Source: Melastoma dodecandrum
Taxonomy: Eukaryota > Streptophyta > Magnoliopsida > Myrtales > Melastomataceae
Length of the DNA: 64,000 nucleotides
Direction: 5' to 3'
NCBI GenBank assembly: GCA_029817715.1
Contig: JARUPY010000606.1
Span: 3,782,001-3,846,000 of the forward strand
Part shown: positions 46,773-59,000 of the stretch, one piece after another
Layout: each line of letters opens with the position of its first letter
How positions within the stretch are numbered: the stretch's first letter is position 1
Notes under the pieces: model-generated
Seen by the model: the letters and a program-made list of their open reading frames with translations, nothing else
Database searches by the model: none
Told to the model about the DNA's origin: nothing
Program-made: the position numbers and the translations under genes

Positions 46773-49380
46773 TGTAATACCTCAAATTTTAAAAAAGGAA
46801 AAAAAATAAAATTCTCTAATTAATCCGAGATTTTATGAGGAGATTTTTTTCATCTAATTCTTCACTTTCACACGCCATAATCACTCCCCAAAAAATATCT
46901 CGTTTTCCATTAAATAATATATCTTACATTCTTTGTCTGATGAACCTAGACACAATCCCCTTCACATGCCCAGCCAAAGTCTCCAAAAAAAAGAAAGGCA
47001 AAAAAAAACAAAGATTCTCCCTATCCCTTTTCAGAGAATTATCAAATTATCAGATAAGGAGCCCGACGAGAGATCTCACCCCAAGACACTCCACCTCTCC
47101 GGATATCGGAGGCCAATTCCTTCTCCCTCTACATACAATCGGAGGCCAACTCCTTCCGAGGTACACACAGAAACCGAAACCAAGGACTCCCCTCTCCAGT
47201 GCTGACAAGCCAAAGCCACCCGACCAGCCGACACCCTTCTCTCCGACAACACCGCCTCCAGCCCCAGCCACAACCCAAGCATGGTGCTCCAAGGCAGCCT
47301 TCTAACGGACTCCCCGACGTCCTTCTTCTTCCTCGGGCCACCCCGAGGCGAGGCCAACTCCTCGGTGAGTTCTTTTCCTTTTTCCCGAAGCCACTAGTCA
47401 TCTCTCATATCTTAAATATGGCTAACATCATTCCCTTTCTTCTTTGGCCTACACACACCCCATGAAGTGATGAACGAGCCTTCGGACAAGGTCGTGACGG
47501 CCGAAGTTACAGAAAAGGGACAGCCGATGCGCCACCTTCCTCCGGTATTGGATCACGGCGGAAAAAAGATCGTAATCACATAAACTCCTCCCTAACACAC
47601 TTTCATACGTCTCTTAGACGTCAAAGCTTTCACAGTAGCTTTGGGGGTCGATTTTGCATTCATTTGTGGCACGGAAGTGTCGGGATATCTCCCGGCCTTT
47701 TATTTCAATTGTTTTATGCGGCAACGCCTCCAAATCCTGGTTTTTTCGAAGAGGTTACGGACATTTTCGAACCTCGAACCCAAAAGGTCAAATGATCTAC
47801 AATGAGTAATGATTTTGGGGATACTTTTGTTTTAATTTTTAGTTGATAGAGAATCGGGTTATTCCTCCCCCCTGAAACGGCCGCCACTTTCGCTGGCCGC
47901 GGCAGGACAGCCTGTTGCATTGTCGTTTCCGGGAAAGTTTCGAGAGATCTAACCGTTGGATCTTACTTAAATCTTTCGGAGATAAACTATACTTCAAGAC
48001 GGTTTATGAATAGATATATTAACCGTTGAAATTTCTAGCATAATACGAAACAATCTCGCGAACAGACTGTATACTCAGTAAAGTCTGTGGAATGCCGCAA
48101 TCATTTTCTTTATGTAATAACGGGTCCCTCCTTTGGATCATCGCTAAATTTTGTAGATGTGTTCTTCATTTAATCACTGTGATTTTGATATATTATTCAT
48201 ATTTTTTAGTTTTGCGGATGTAAAGTTTTCCATTTTTTTTTCCCGAACTTTACCCGACCTAAGTCAGACCGAGTCTACAAAATGGTCTGACATTTTACAC
48301 ATGTATATCTTACGATCCAACCGTTGGATCTATGTGAAATTTTACAACATATTTTTCATAGCTTTATATTTCTGTAAAATCCTTTTGTATGAAGATATGA
48401 TAGGAATATCACCGTCTGTGCAAACTGTTCCGACTTTCCAGCAGAGCCACCTTGGTTCCTTGATCTTGAGAGATTGCACCGTTAGATTTTCATAAAATTT
48501 TACATGCAAGTCTTCATTAAGTTTTAGATCTGTTGGTTGAAATTTCGATTGAATCAGACAATCCTAGCCAAAGTTATAATCCGTTTTCTAAACTGGGCGC
48601 AATCTGTGTTCGTTGTGATTCGTGATTACGTAACTCTTTGTAATATGATTAAATTTACATTGTGTTTGATGAACATGATCGTTGATTTATGTAAAACACA
48701 TGTGAAGTCTTGCGCTCTACTATCTCGCATAACTTATACTTTGCCTTTTTGTCTATGCATGTACAATGGATGCGTAAGTTTCGAAGGCCCAGCCCGAACC
48801 TCTCGAAAGGGCTCTAGAAGGTGCTTGTACGTGAATCTTTCCGTGTGTAAAACCGCGATTTCAGGACCATCAAGCGGCTCTCACCACATGAGGTACAAAG
48901 GGGAGGTGCGGGCCTCCCCCGACAAGATAGAAAATCCACTTGTAACGGGCCGTGGGCCCAAGTGCATAGGCCTACGGTCACCATCCTTCCCCGCCCTCTT
49001 TGATCTCAATTACCGCATGCCTTAGGCCAATAGGTTTATTGTCGCATGTTGTTTGCTATCAACAAATACGAGTTCGGGCCCAAAAGCCCGAATAGGGTCC
49101 AACGCCCTTAAAACATTGACATGAGTCCGGAGTCATGCCCGGATCGGGTCCAACACCCGTTAAACAAAAGCAAATCTTTTGAAGCAAACGCCACCTCCTT
49201 TTTCGTATGTTAGAATGTAAGAGTTAGTAAATAGGAATCCCCGAATCCTACTCTAGTTTTTCGACTTAAACCAGTTTTCAAAACTACGTCGGTGGCGACT
49301 CCGTATAGTTTACCTAGGTTAAACGACAACAATTTTACGGAGTCATTTTGGATGAGGGACTGACAACACGAGCCGCTCCC
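46773..49380 (+). mobile_element. Probable degenerate Tat/Ogre (Ty3-gypsy) long LTR
   Basis: It starts TGTAATACCTCAAATTTT, the usual opening of plant gypsy LTRs. It contains several diverged repeats of a phrase like AACCGTTGGATC...AAATTTTAC (about 47950, 48020, 48320, 48478, 48530). Near 49290 it reaches ACTACGTCGGTGGCGACTCC, which resembles the end/primer-binding region of Tat-Ogre elements. No gag or pol coding was found and no target duplication was located, so the borders are provisional. Confidence 0.4.
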
Positions 49381-50595
49381 AATTTCTTCCGAAAGTTCCT
49401 TCTTCTGATCATGCTCCGCCTTTCGCCCGCCACCTCTTAGGAAAACAGGGACGGTCGGCGAGGGCCCGAGCAGGCCCAGTTAGGAACCCAGGGAGGGATC
49501 ACCCAATTCCCTTCCGCAGCGTCCGATGCTCGAGTCGTGACGTCGACCGGTTGGGCCTTGAGGAGCGGGCCCGAATCCTCGTGTTGTCCGAACCGCCATG
49601 CTCGTGCTAGGCAGGAAGGCGCGCGTACATCCGGTCTATTCGTATTTGTAAAAGAAACTTGATAACTAACATCAAGGGAATTATTTGATAACAGTTCCCA
49701 TTACACGCGGTTTGGGAAGTAGCCATCCATTCCACACCAGGACTAACACACCAGCAGATCGCTACGACTAATATTTCTTTAAGGAGGAGGTCACGGTTAT
49801 AACAAACAAACCCATGGTGCTAGAAAGAGACGGGCGTCGAGGAAGGCTTTTCTTTAGTCTGCCGAGGACCTGCTGCCTCTTCGATTGGCTGGCTATTGCG
49901 AGAATGGAAAATGTCTACACATAGTCAAGTAAGTAGTCGTTAACTTTTATTCGTCTGGCTCGATGAAATATACCCAAGTATACCACAATATGCTATCCGC
50001 AAAAATGGGGTTGAATGTAAAAATCGTAGCATTTGACTTAAAAGCTTCACCTGTTAGATGAGGCTTGATTTAGTTTAATAAACCTTTTTGAGTCGAATCA
50101 TGGTTTGAACCATAACCGCTCTAATACCATATAAAAACCATACTATTTGACTTGAAAATTTCAACTATAAAATATAATAGTTTAACATTTACTTACATTT
50201 CAAAGTTTTCGATATTGCTTCATAACAGAGTGTACAAACATTATTCGATGCGATGTTGTGACTAAAAGCTGCAAATAATAATAATATCGAATATCTTATT
50301 AATGTTGGCTAGTAATATTATATGAATTAGGTTAGGATGAATGTAAGATATATGACGGGCAGCCCAACACCTCCCGGTCATAATCTTATCCGATGAGTGC
50401 CTTCTTTTTTCTCTTTCGGCCCCACCCTTCCATGGGTTTCGTGTGCTGTCCGATGGCTTTACGTCCACATTAAAAGTTAGGGAGGGGGTCCCATCGGAAA
50501 AACTTTGGTTAAACAAAAAGACGCGCCGGATCTCGCTCTCATCCAATTGACCGTTACATTTAATTAATTGCTACGTTTAAATCTGAATGAATGAT
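49381..50595. other. Intergenic, no gene seen
   Basis: A GC-richer stretch at about 49380-49650, possibly internal sequence of the preceding element, then AT-rich DNA. No coding recognised. Confidence 0.35.
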
Positions 50596-52636
50596 TGTTA
50601 TAGTACGGGTGAATTAGTGTTAAATTCTAAATTGAGGATTTTTAACTCTCTTTCAATTAACCCCGCGACGGAAGGAACCTTCTGTAAACTAGAACTGTAG
50701 AGACAGGTTTCTATAAGACAAAATGTACGAAACTAATTGCACGATTTGTTTGATGTACACAAGATTTTTAATAGTGGTACATCCACTCTTCACCCATAAT
50801 TTGGATGGTATTCACTCAGATTTAACTTCGTAACAATTACAGAAGATGATCAATAATAGATCTTTTATAGCACAGACCAGAAGGTTCTGTACCACAGAAG
50901 ACTGAGTGGCAAAGTACAGACTAGAAGGTTCTGTACAAGAGTAACTAAGTTGCACAGCATAGACCAGAAGGTTCTGTACCAAATATGTCAACTCTCTATA
51001 GCACAAATCAAAAGATTATGTACCAAATGTGTCAACCCTCTATAGCACAGACCTAAGAGGTTCTATACCAGAGATGACTTGATTTCACAGCACAGACAGT
51101 AAGGTTCTGTACCAAATGTGTCAACCCTCTATAGCACAAACCTAAGAGGTTCTGTACCAGAGATGACTTGGTTTCACAGCACAGACCGTAAGGTTCTGTA
51201 CCAAAGATGTCAACCCTCTACTGCACAGAACGTAAGGTTATGTAGCAAAGGTGACCGATTTTCAAAGCACAGACCATAAGGTTCTGTACTACAGTGACTG
51301 AGTGCACGCGTTAGTGTGACTAACAAAGTAACCAATGCGCAATCCCCTCAAGGACAAAGACTTCATGGCGTACCCCACGCGAACACGTAGCGAACCCTAC
51401 GCAAGCAGACAACGTCCCCTGTCCAAGGATGAATTTTCCCTCTGGCGGCTCTACACGACCTGCACGATCTCCTCGAGATAGCGACTACGTGGCGAACTCC
51501 ACACAAGCACGTAGCAAACCCTACGCAAGCATGCAACAAACCCTGCGCAAGCACGCGGCAAACCCCAAGCAAGCGGACAACAGCCTCTGTCCTAGGTTTC
51601 TGTACACTGAACGTTACACCACAGAAGCTGGTTAGCCCCTCACCTTCTGTGCTCCCGGGGTTCTGCCTTTCTCTCCGGCCCACTGCACGTTGGCCACGCC
51701 AGCCTCCAGTCGTGCTTCTCACCAACGTTTCCTGCAGCTTCCAACCGAGTCCCTCGAGGCTCCCGAGTTACTCTCCCAGAAGACTTTACCAACGATGCAA
51801 CCTTCTACGGCTAACACTCATCGTGTGACTAACTCAAACTCAAACTAAATATCCAAGCTCTCAGCACACGCTCTCTGGATTTACAGAAATTGAATGATAC
51901 AAGCTCTCAGCACACGCTCTCTAGACTAATACAAAAGTTTGATACAAAGGTTTTTTAAGAAACGTGGCTAAGTGGTTTTACTTATACAAGAAAGTCTAAG
52001 TTAAAACTAGAAGGTAATCTTCACGATCAGCCTTCTGTAGAACAAGGAAACTAAGAATCAGATAATAAAACATTATTTATTAACAAATTCGTCACTCCCA
52101 TGCATATATACATTTAGGTAATCTAATCATATCATTTAAGATTTAGATATGATATAATTCCCATATATACTACGCTATAGAAGGTTGTGGTTGAATCTGG
52201 TCAGCAATCTTCTGTAAATGGAAATAATCAAAGATTAACTTTCAAATGAATAGAAATCGATACCATTCTGTTTAACACACTCAAATGGATGTATCTAGAC
52301 AGATAGTAATGATTAACATCTCAAATAACGGTCCTTTGGTGGTCGTATGAATCCACAGAAGGTTGTAGACAACCTTACAGAACCTTTCCATATATAGAAA
52401 ATTATATTTCCTTCTATGGGAAATATTATCCCTAATGGAGTTATTTAGAAACGTAATCCATTCAATTTGATCAGACTAATATCTTGATCAAATCCTTTTT
52501 ATTTCGTAATTAAACAATCATTTAATTACAAAAATATTTCTTACAAAAAGTCCTCAACGTGAGAAGCTTCTGTAGAATAGATGTTTGACTTCTGTTACAC
52601 AGAAGTTCAAGGCTCATCATCAAAACATATTCAACA
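50596..52636 (-). mobile_element. Solo LTR (copy B), 2,041 bp, minus orientation
   Basis: Reverse-complement relative of the LTR at 39854. Read on the minus strand it starts TGTTGAATATGTTTTGATGATG and ends with TTAACACTAATTCACCC...TATAACA. Flanks ATGAT (50591-50595) and ATAAT (52637-52641) would be a target duplication with one mismatch. It carries a 44-bp minisatellite (50871-51305) and a shorter GCAAACCCTACGCAAGCA-type array (about 51380-51590). No gag or pol. Frames such as 51363-51725 come from the arrays and are not genes. Confidence 0.78.
50871..51305. repeat. Minisatellite, about 44-bp unit, ten copies
   Basis: Ten consecutive units each open with CACAGACC-like sequence and contain AAGGTTCTGTACC about 10 bp in. 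Units end in variants of GTCAACCCTCTATAG or GATGACTTG.TTTCACAG, which tend to alternate in the middle of the array. It lies wholly inside the solo LTR of copy B. Confidence 0.85.
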
Positions 52637-52641
52637 ATAAT

Positions 52642-53052
52642 ATTTTAGGACAACTTGGCAGTGTGCCCGGGGTGGGATTAGGTTTACATAAAATTAACTT
52701 AAAAAAAATCATTAAGTTATGACTAATGAAAGGGGATGCTAAAATCCAAATACCGGCACATACTTTGGTATCACTAACTCCATGAAACCATGAGAGCTAT
52801 GTAATAATCGTAAGGTCATAGAAATTCTCTCAATACTTGTGCTCTTCCTATACTTAAGTATAACAACTGTACAAAATTGTAGGCTCTTCTTCTTCTTCTG
52901 ATTACATTTGCAAGAATGATAGTCGTGAAGAACACTAGGCGTGTTGGGGGGAGGTGGTTTTTCTAATTACATTACCAAAAAAAGTTATGAACTATATAGT
53001 TGAGCTAGGTGTATATATGTAGTATGTGGTATTAATGATATGAATATTTTCA
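52642..53052. other. 3' flank of the RBOHF gene
   Basis: AT-rich, presumably the 3' UTR and downstream sequence of the oxidase on the minus strand. No coding recognised. Confidence 0.45.
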
Positions 53053-56000
53053 TCAGAAGTGCTCCTTGTGGAACTCGAACTTTGTCGATCCATTCTGGTT
53101 GAACTCGTGGCAAAGATTGCCCAGCTCTTTGGCCAGGACTGGGGCTCCACAGTAGAACACACCTGATGTTTTAGGAAACATGAAAACAAGATGCCAAATC
53201 ATAATCGATCCAACAACGAGTTGATATGAGAAGAAGAACCCGAATGTTTAATTGAAGGCACAGACAGATAAAAAGGAGGGGCATGTTGATGAGTATGTAA
53301 TTCATGTTTTATTTTTTAGTTTTAACAAGATAGAAACGGTAAGGAATTTGTGGCTTTGGCTTTACCTATTCTGGCATTGCGGTGCTTGGAAGACAGCCTT
53401 GACAGGACCTTCTTCCAATTTGGCCTTGCAAAATGTGTCCGAACCTAAATGACAAATGCAGTGTCACAAGCAATCACAATTTTGGATCTGATCATCAAGC
53501 CAACAGATCGCCAGATCCCGTCATTTTAAGCGGGCTTTGCTTACCCTCGTGCCGGAGACGATGTCGATCCCACTCTTCGCATGATTAAGGGCTTGCACCA
53601 TGGTTATCAATGCAGACCGTGCATCCCCTTCCTCATACACACTGGTCAAGTAATTGTGCATCTCAATCACACCCTGACATTCAGAAAGCAAAATGAACCA
53701 AGTGAAATGAAGAATAATGCTAAAAATAAAATAAAAAACTGATAATATAACTCGATATTTGAGAATGAAGTTTAACATCATGATGGCAATAAAAAAATGT
53801 CCAAATTAAAATTCTAAGTAAATTATAATTAAATTTAGCGATAATAATGAATTAGCTTACCCTTTTGTCCTGGTCAGCAACTTCATTCATGACACCCTTG
53901 AACCAATCAAAGGAGCCCTGTTCTCTCGTGACCCAATAGAAGTAAGCATTCGTGGTCTTCAGTGGCTTCTTCCTCCTAGGAGACACCTTGTTGACTGACG
54001 TTGGCGACTCGACGCTCATTGTGCTCACATCCGACATCCTACTCGTGTCCGAGACCGAATCCTGGCAGAACATTAAGGAATAAGTTACTAGTGTGGTCCC
54101 GAGGATGTAAGGGAAAAGTTCAAATGCTTTATTACTAACTGCTTGTTCCTCTGCCCTGACAATGTTGTTGATCAAGTCCTTCAAGATGCTAATGAATGGT
54201 GTCGCCCCGATTCCTAGACCCACGAGGAGTAGAACGTCGTACCTACGGTAGTCTTGTGCAGGGGCACCGTAGGGTCCATCTATCCTTAGCTTTGGCGAAC
54301 TGTATTATACACAACACGTGATCAATGGTTATCATCGTTTAACGAAAAAAATATGTGACAGAATTTTGGGTAACGAACCACTTCTTGGTCATCTCGTCGG
54401 CTCTGAGAAGGCCACTTTTTCCCGCCATGGGGGGTTCGCACGCGGCAGCGAATACCCGTTTCAGCTCCTGTGTCCAGTCGCCTAATTGACGTATGTGAAC
54501 GCTGAGGTAATCATCATCAGGAGCTGAAGTTATCGAGAACGGATGCCTAAGACCGAAGAGGGGGCTTGTCATCAGAAAACCATCGAGAAGTAAAAGACAG
54601 ATTTGAAGAAACTGATGGCAGGGGATTCGAATGTACCACTCGAATGGTGAGACAGCAGGGCATTGGATGAACATGTACTGCCCACTTTTGTATTTGAATT
54701 GAGGAGGCTTCTCCATCCTTAGGGTTAAGACGTTCCCGGGATAGATTGCAACCTACCAAAATGGTCACAAGAATTAACGAAATGTATTACTGATTTATGA
54801 CTTTTTCCATAATGCAGGATGCGGTATGGTTCGCACCATTTTAAGTTGAACTGTGTACATTCCCGAGCGGAAGAATCTAAGCATCCTTTCGCCTCCGTAT
54901 AGAAGCACTGGAACAGCAAGAAACATCCACGTCTGCAACAGAGGTCTCGAATCATTAGGTCTACTGTGACAAGATGTAATAAATGGCGCAAAGTAACAAT
55001 TTCGTCGGATATACCGTCTTGAGGTACCATTTGTGAACGAGGTAGAGGAACACGCCATGGATGATGAGCAGAACATACACGATCACGAACAGGTGGTGGG
55101 AGTACCAGAAGGCATTGAAACCTGTTATCCGATCGAATGGCTTCGGGAGCTTCACAAGGCTACGCCTGAACCACCGGGTCGCCAAGGTGAAGGCAACGAC
55201 CATGAGGATCAGCATTAGGATCCCTGTAATGCCCTCAGGACCCTTAATCAGGTCAAAATAGGTTGGTCTCCGTGCCCCAAAATCATCAACCATGTATCGG
55301 TCGTAGATTAAGTCAGATGCATGTATGAGCCTCGGGAAATCACAGGCGAGGTGGTCTCCTACGTGGAGAATTATCCCGATCACTATTGCAACAGCGATTG
55401 TCTGCATCCAAAAATAAAGTAACGATACAATCTGTGGCGGCACGTCGGATATCCGATTGGACACGAACAAGCGATTTACCTTGTGGAAATTGATGTTGTC
55501 ATCGAAAGGGACCAGGAGGCCGACACGAGTGGACCTGAGCCAGGTGACGGTGTTCCTACATACAGGCAGCAAGATAAGTGCCATGTTGAACTTGAGCGTC
55601 TCGGCGGCACCCTTTGCAGTGAGGAGACAGTATCCCATTATCTGGAATGCGCTCTTCTGCTTGTACTGGAAGAACTTCCACGTGAAAAGGGCGATCATGA
55701 TTGACACCCAGAGGGTGAGCACCCAAACCCTCCTCCAGTTCTCCTGGAGGTAGTAGAGGACCCTCGTGCTCATGCCCCGTATCCCACCCCGCCGACGCAG
55801 GCCCTGGAGGTTCTGGCTAAGGGCCTGGCTAGTGTAACTCAAGGCCTGGCTGTAGTTCATGTAGGTGTCCCTCTGGAGGAGCAGCGTCTCCAATTGCCAT
55901 AACTTCAAGAGGCCGTTTCAAATAAATATTATTCATCATGATTTAGCATGATACAACAAAATTAAACGATAATAGAATTATAAGCTTTTGTACAAAGATG

Positions 56001-59000
56001 CTACTTACTATAAGGAATAGTAATAATAATTTTTCTTTTGCTATTTTTTATTAGATTTTATTGAAGCAATACTGGAGATTTTAAACTTCTCGAAAGTAGC
56101 TTTAAAACGAGAAAGAAAGATTAGCGCCACGAGTCAGCAAAGCCTCCTTCAAGGTTTTCGAAATTAAGAAAAGTTTAAGATAAATTTAAAGACCATGACA
56201 GTCATGTTTATCACATTAAAAATATCATTTAAATTAAACAAACAGCTTAGACTTTTCTTGTCGCTGATTACAAAGTACATAGCCTCCTAAACTACAGTTT
56301 GTCAGTTTAATGGCAAATAATCTCTTCAACTAAAAATGCTGTGAATTTTTTGGGCCATAATTTTTCTTTTCTATAAATATACCAGCTAAATCAAACGATA
56401 GTCGATTGGACTAATAGTCTTCATATTTGGTGGCATGGCGTGTTGGAGAAGCATGTCCAAACAGAGCCGAGCGAGCTTAGAAAATGACGATTCAATTCAA
56501 TTCAATTCAATCACCACTAATCTAGAAAGTCCAAAAGGGTCAAATAATTGTGATACGTATTTTCGACGTGGATCTAACATGACAACCCGAGACCCCTCAC
56601 CTACTACTACGTGACAAATCTTAAAGAAAAAGGTTTTCATTATCACTTACCCACCCCGATGGCGAAAACACAAATTATAACAAAGTAAAATGTCACAAGT
56701 CACATGGACAGAAGCTATTCAATCAGAAAAAGTAAAGGGAAGAAACAACTGAAAGAGGAGTTTCTGAATGAATGCATGCATGAATGAATGAATGGTAGGC
56801 ACGTGTGACATCCAGAACGTGAAGGGTTTCCGTAGTGAAGGATACGCGTAATAAAAAAATATACACCGATCATAAAACTTCCTTATCAACGACTCTCTCT
56901 TTTTCCATGTAACACTAGAATTTTTCTAGAAGTTTAAACAAAGTTTCGTGTCGATTATAAATGTTATGGAAAGCATGAAAAGTGTATGAAAGATTTAAAA
57001 TTATAAAAAAAAGTCATATAAAATATCGGTGGATTGTCCATCATTTATAACTTAACCTAATCATTAGATAAAACTGCAACCTACATTTCTTCGATGAACG
57101 GCAATACGTAAGATTTCGTAAACTCTATATGTCGTGAAGATAATACAAACGGGTCACTGCATTGCACTGGGCAGGCAAAATTCATGTATTTTTTACCTTC
57201 GAGTGAGAGTATAAGCAATACTTTGTCTACGAGCGAACGGCTAAAGTCACGTTGGTCAGTTTGGCTTATCCATAATAATATCTCTAATGCTAATATGGTC
57301 ATGTATTAAATATTAGCACTTCAATACATTAATATTCGTTTTGCTTGGCTTGGGCTTCTAGAACTTGTGGGGCCTAAAATCCCTTCAACTAGGAACAAAA
57401 TTCCAGGCTAAACCGGAAAAGTCATATCATAGATGTGTATATATTTCGGCAAATACTTTATGCTTCATGTACGTTCCCACGTATATTCGTTGAGAACAAA
57501 ATGACTAGGCGTGCATGCAAAGGTATCTGGCCACGTGGGTACAACTAAGAATTGTCTGTCCGAAACCCCCAAACAAACATAACACAAGGATGGACCGATA
57601 CCAAAAAAGTAAAAAGAACAAATAAAGCATTCAAATGAAAGAATTTAGGGAAGTTGCCGTGTCAAGAACAAAAGCTGAGGAAAAAATGTTTGGCTAAAAT
57701 TAGGGGAGTGGGGGGACAGGGTCACGACCTAATTGAACTAAACGTTCTAGAATACCCAAATAAAGATATATATCAAAGTTTGGAGTTGTTCAACTAATCA
57801 CTTTTCTTTTTGTCTTTTATTTTTCCTTGCTTCAATGTTGGAAAAAATTCAACCAATCTTCGTGCCCACTTGACAGAAAAGTTAATATAATTTCTGGGTC
57901 TTCTTAATTTTATTTTATTTCAATCGGGCATGCGATCAGGTTCTAGATCTTCGCAGAGTTTTGTTCTTAAATGATGGTTGAACAACACTGTTGTCCTCCT
58001 ACCCATTAATTTCATCCAAAATCATAATCGAATATTTTATCTATTCCTTAATTTGCCTAACAACTTGGACAATTCCGGAACCGGACAATACTTCGTTTTA
58101 ACCTTACTAATAGACAACCCCATCTCATATTCATGGGAGAAAGAAAACTCGGTCAAGACAAAACTATTACTATTTTTATTATTATTATTTTTTCTTTTCA
58201 ATGCACGGACTCATGCAGACCACGCATTATCATAATTAACTATTCCCTAAAGTTTAAACCGGGTAATGTTTCATTTATTCAGATAACTTCCACTCAATTT
58301 CTTTACATTTTGTTTTTTTTTAGTTTTTTAAAAAAGATCCACTAGACCTTATTACTTCCTAAGGAAAAGGAAAACCGAAAACAACAGCTTGCGAGAACAT
58401 TTTAAAAGAAAGGTTTCGTTTTCGAATGGTGTAGAATCAAGTAATAGTAATAATAATTCGATGAAGGAGATGGGGACGCGTCAAATTTAAATAATAAATG
58501 GAAATGAGGTTAGGGTTAGGGGAGGTGCGTCTAACCTCGATGTAGCCAAGTCTTTCGGGGTCCAACTCCTCCATGATCAAGGCTGCGTATTCTTCAGCCT
58601 GCTCTTTCAGTCTCGACAGCTTGTTCGCCGACGCGCTCAACATTATTATCTGCCCCCACCCAAAATAACAACAATAAGAAAAAACGAAACTGTGAATTGA
58701 AACGCATGTAAACTTTATTTTATCTTTCGATTGATCCCAAGAGGGATTGTTAGTATAAAGGGAAGACGTAATTGAACCAGTGGAATCATTGCGAAAATGT
58801 ACACACAAGCGATTTCCGATAATCCCGGATTGTTCGCCATGGTGGCCGGCGGCATGTGAGGGCAAAAAATGTCAACGCCTCCTCAGAACAAACAACGAGT
58901 ACTAAACAAATGATTATGTATATTTGTTTTTTCTAGCCAAGTTAGGAGGAGTTGCGTCTTTCAGAGGACTGGTCACTGTTCCTGCTGTTAAATGACCGAA

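Noticed and set aside
48537..49025. 162-residue open frame
   Set aside because: It lies in the proposed LTR and has no domain. Its codons follow the LTR phrase repeats.
51363..51725. 120-residue open frame on the minus strand
   Set aside because: It lies entirely in GC-rich tandem repeats inside a solo LTR, and the peptide is a repeat artefact.
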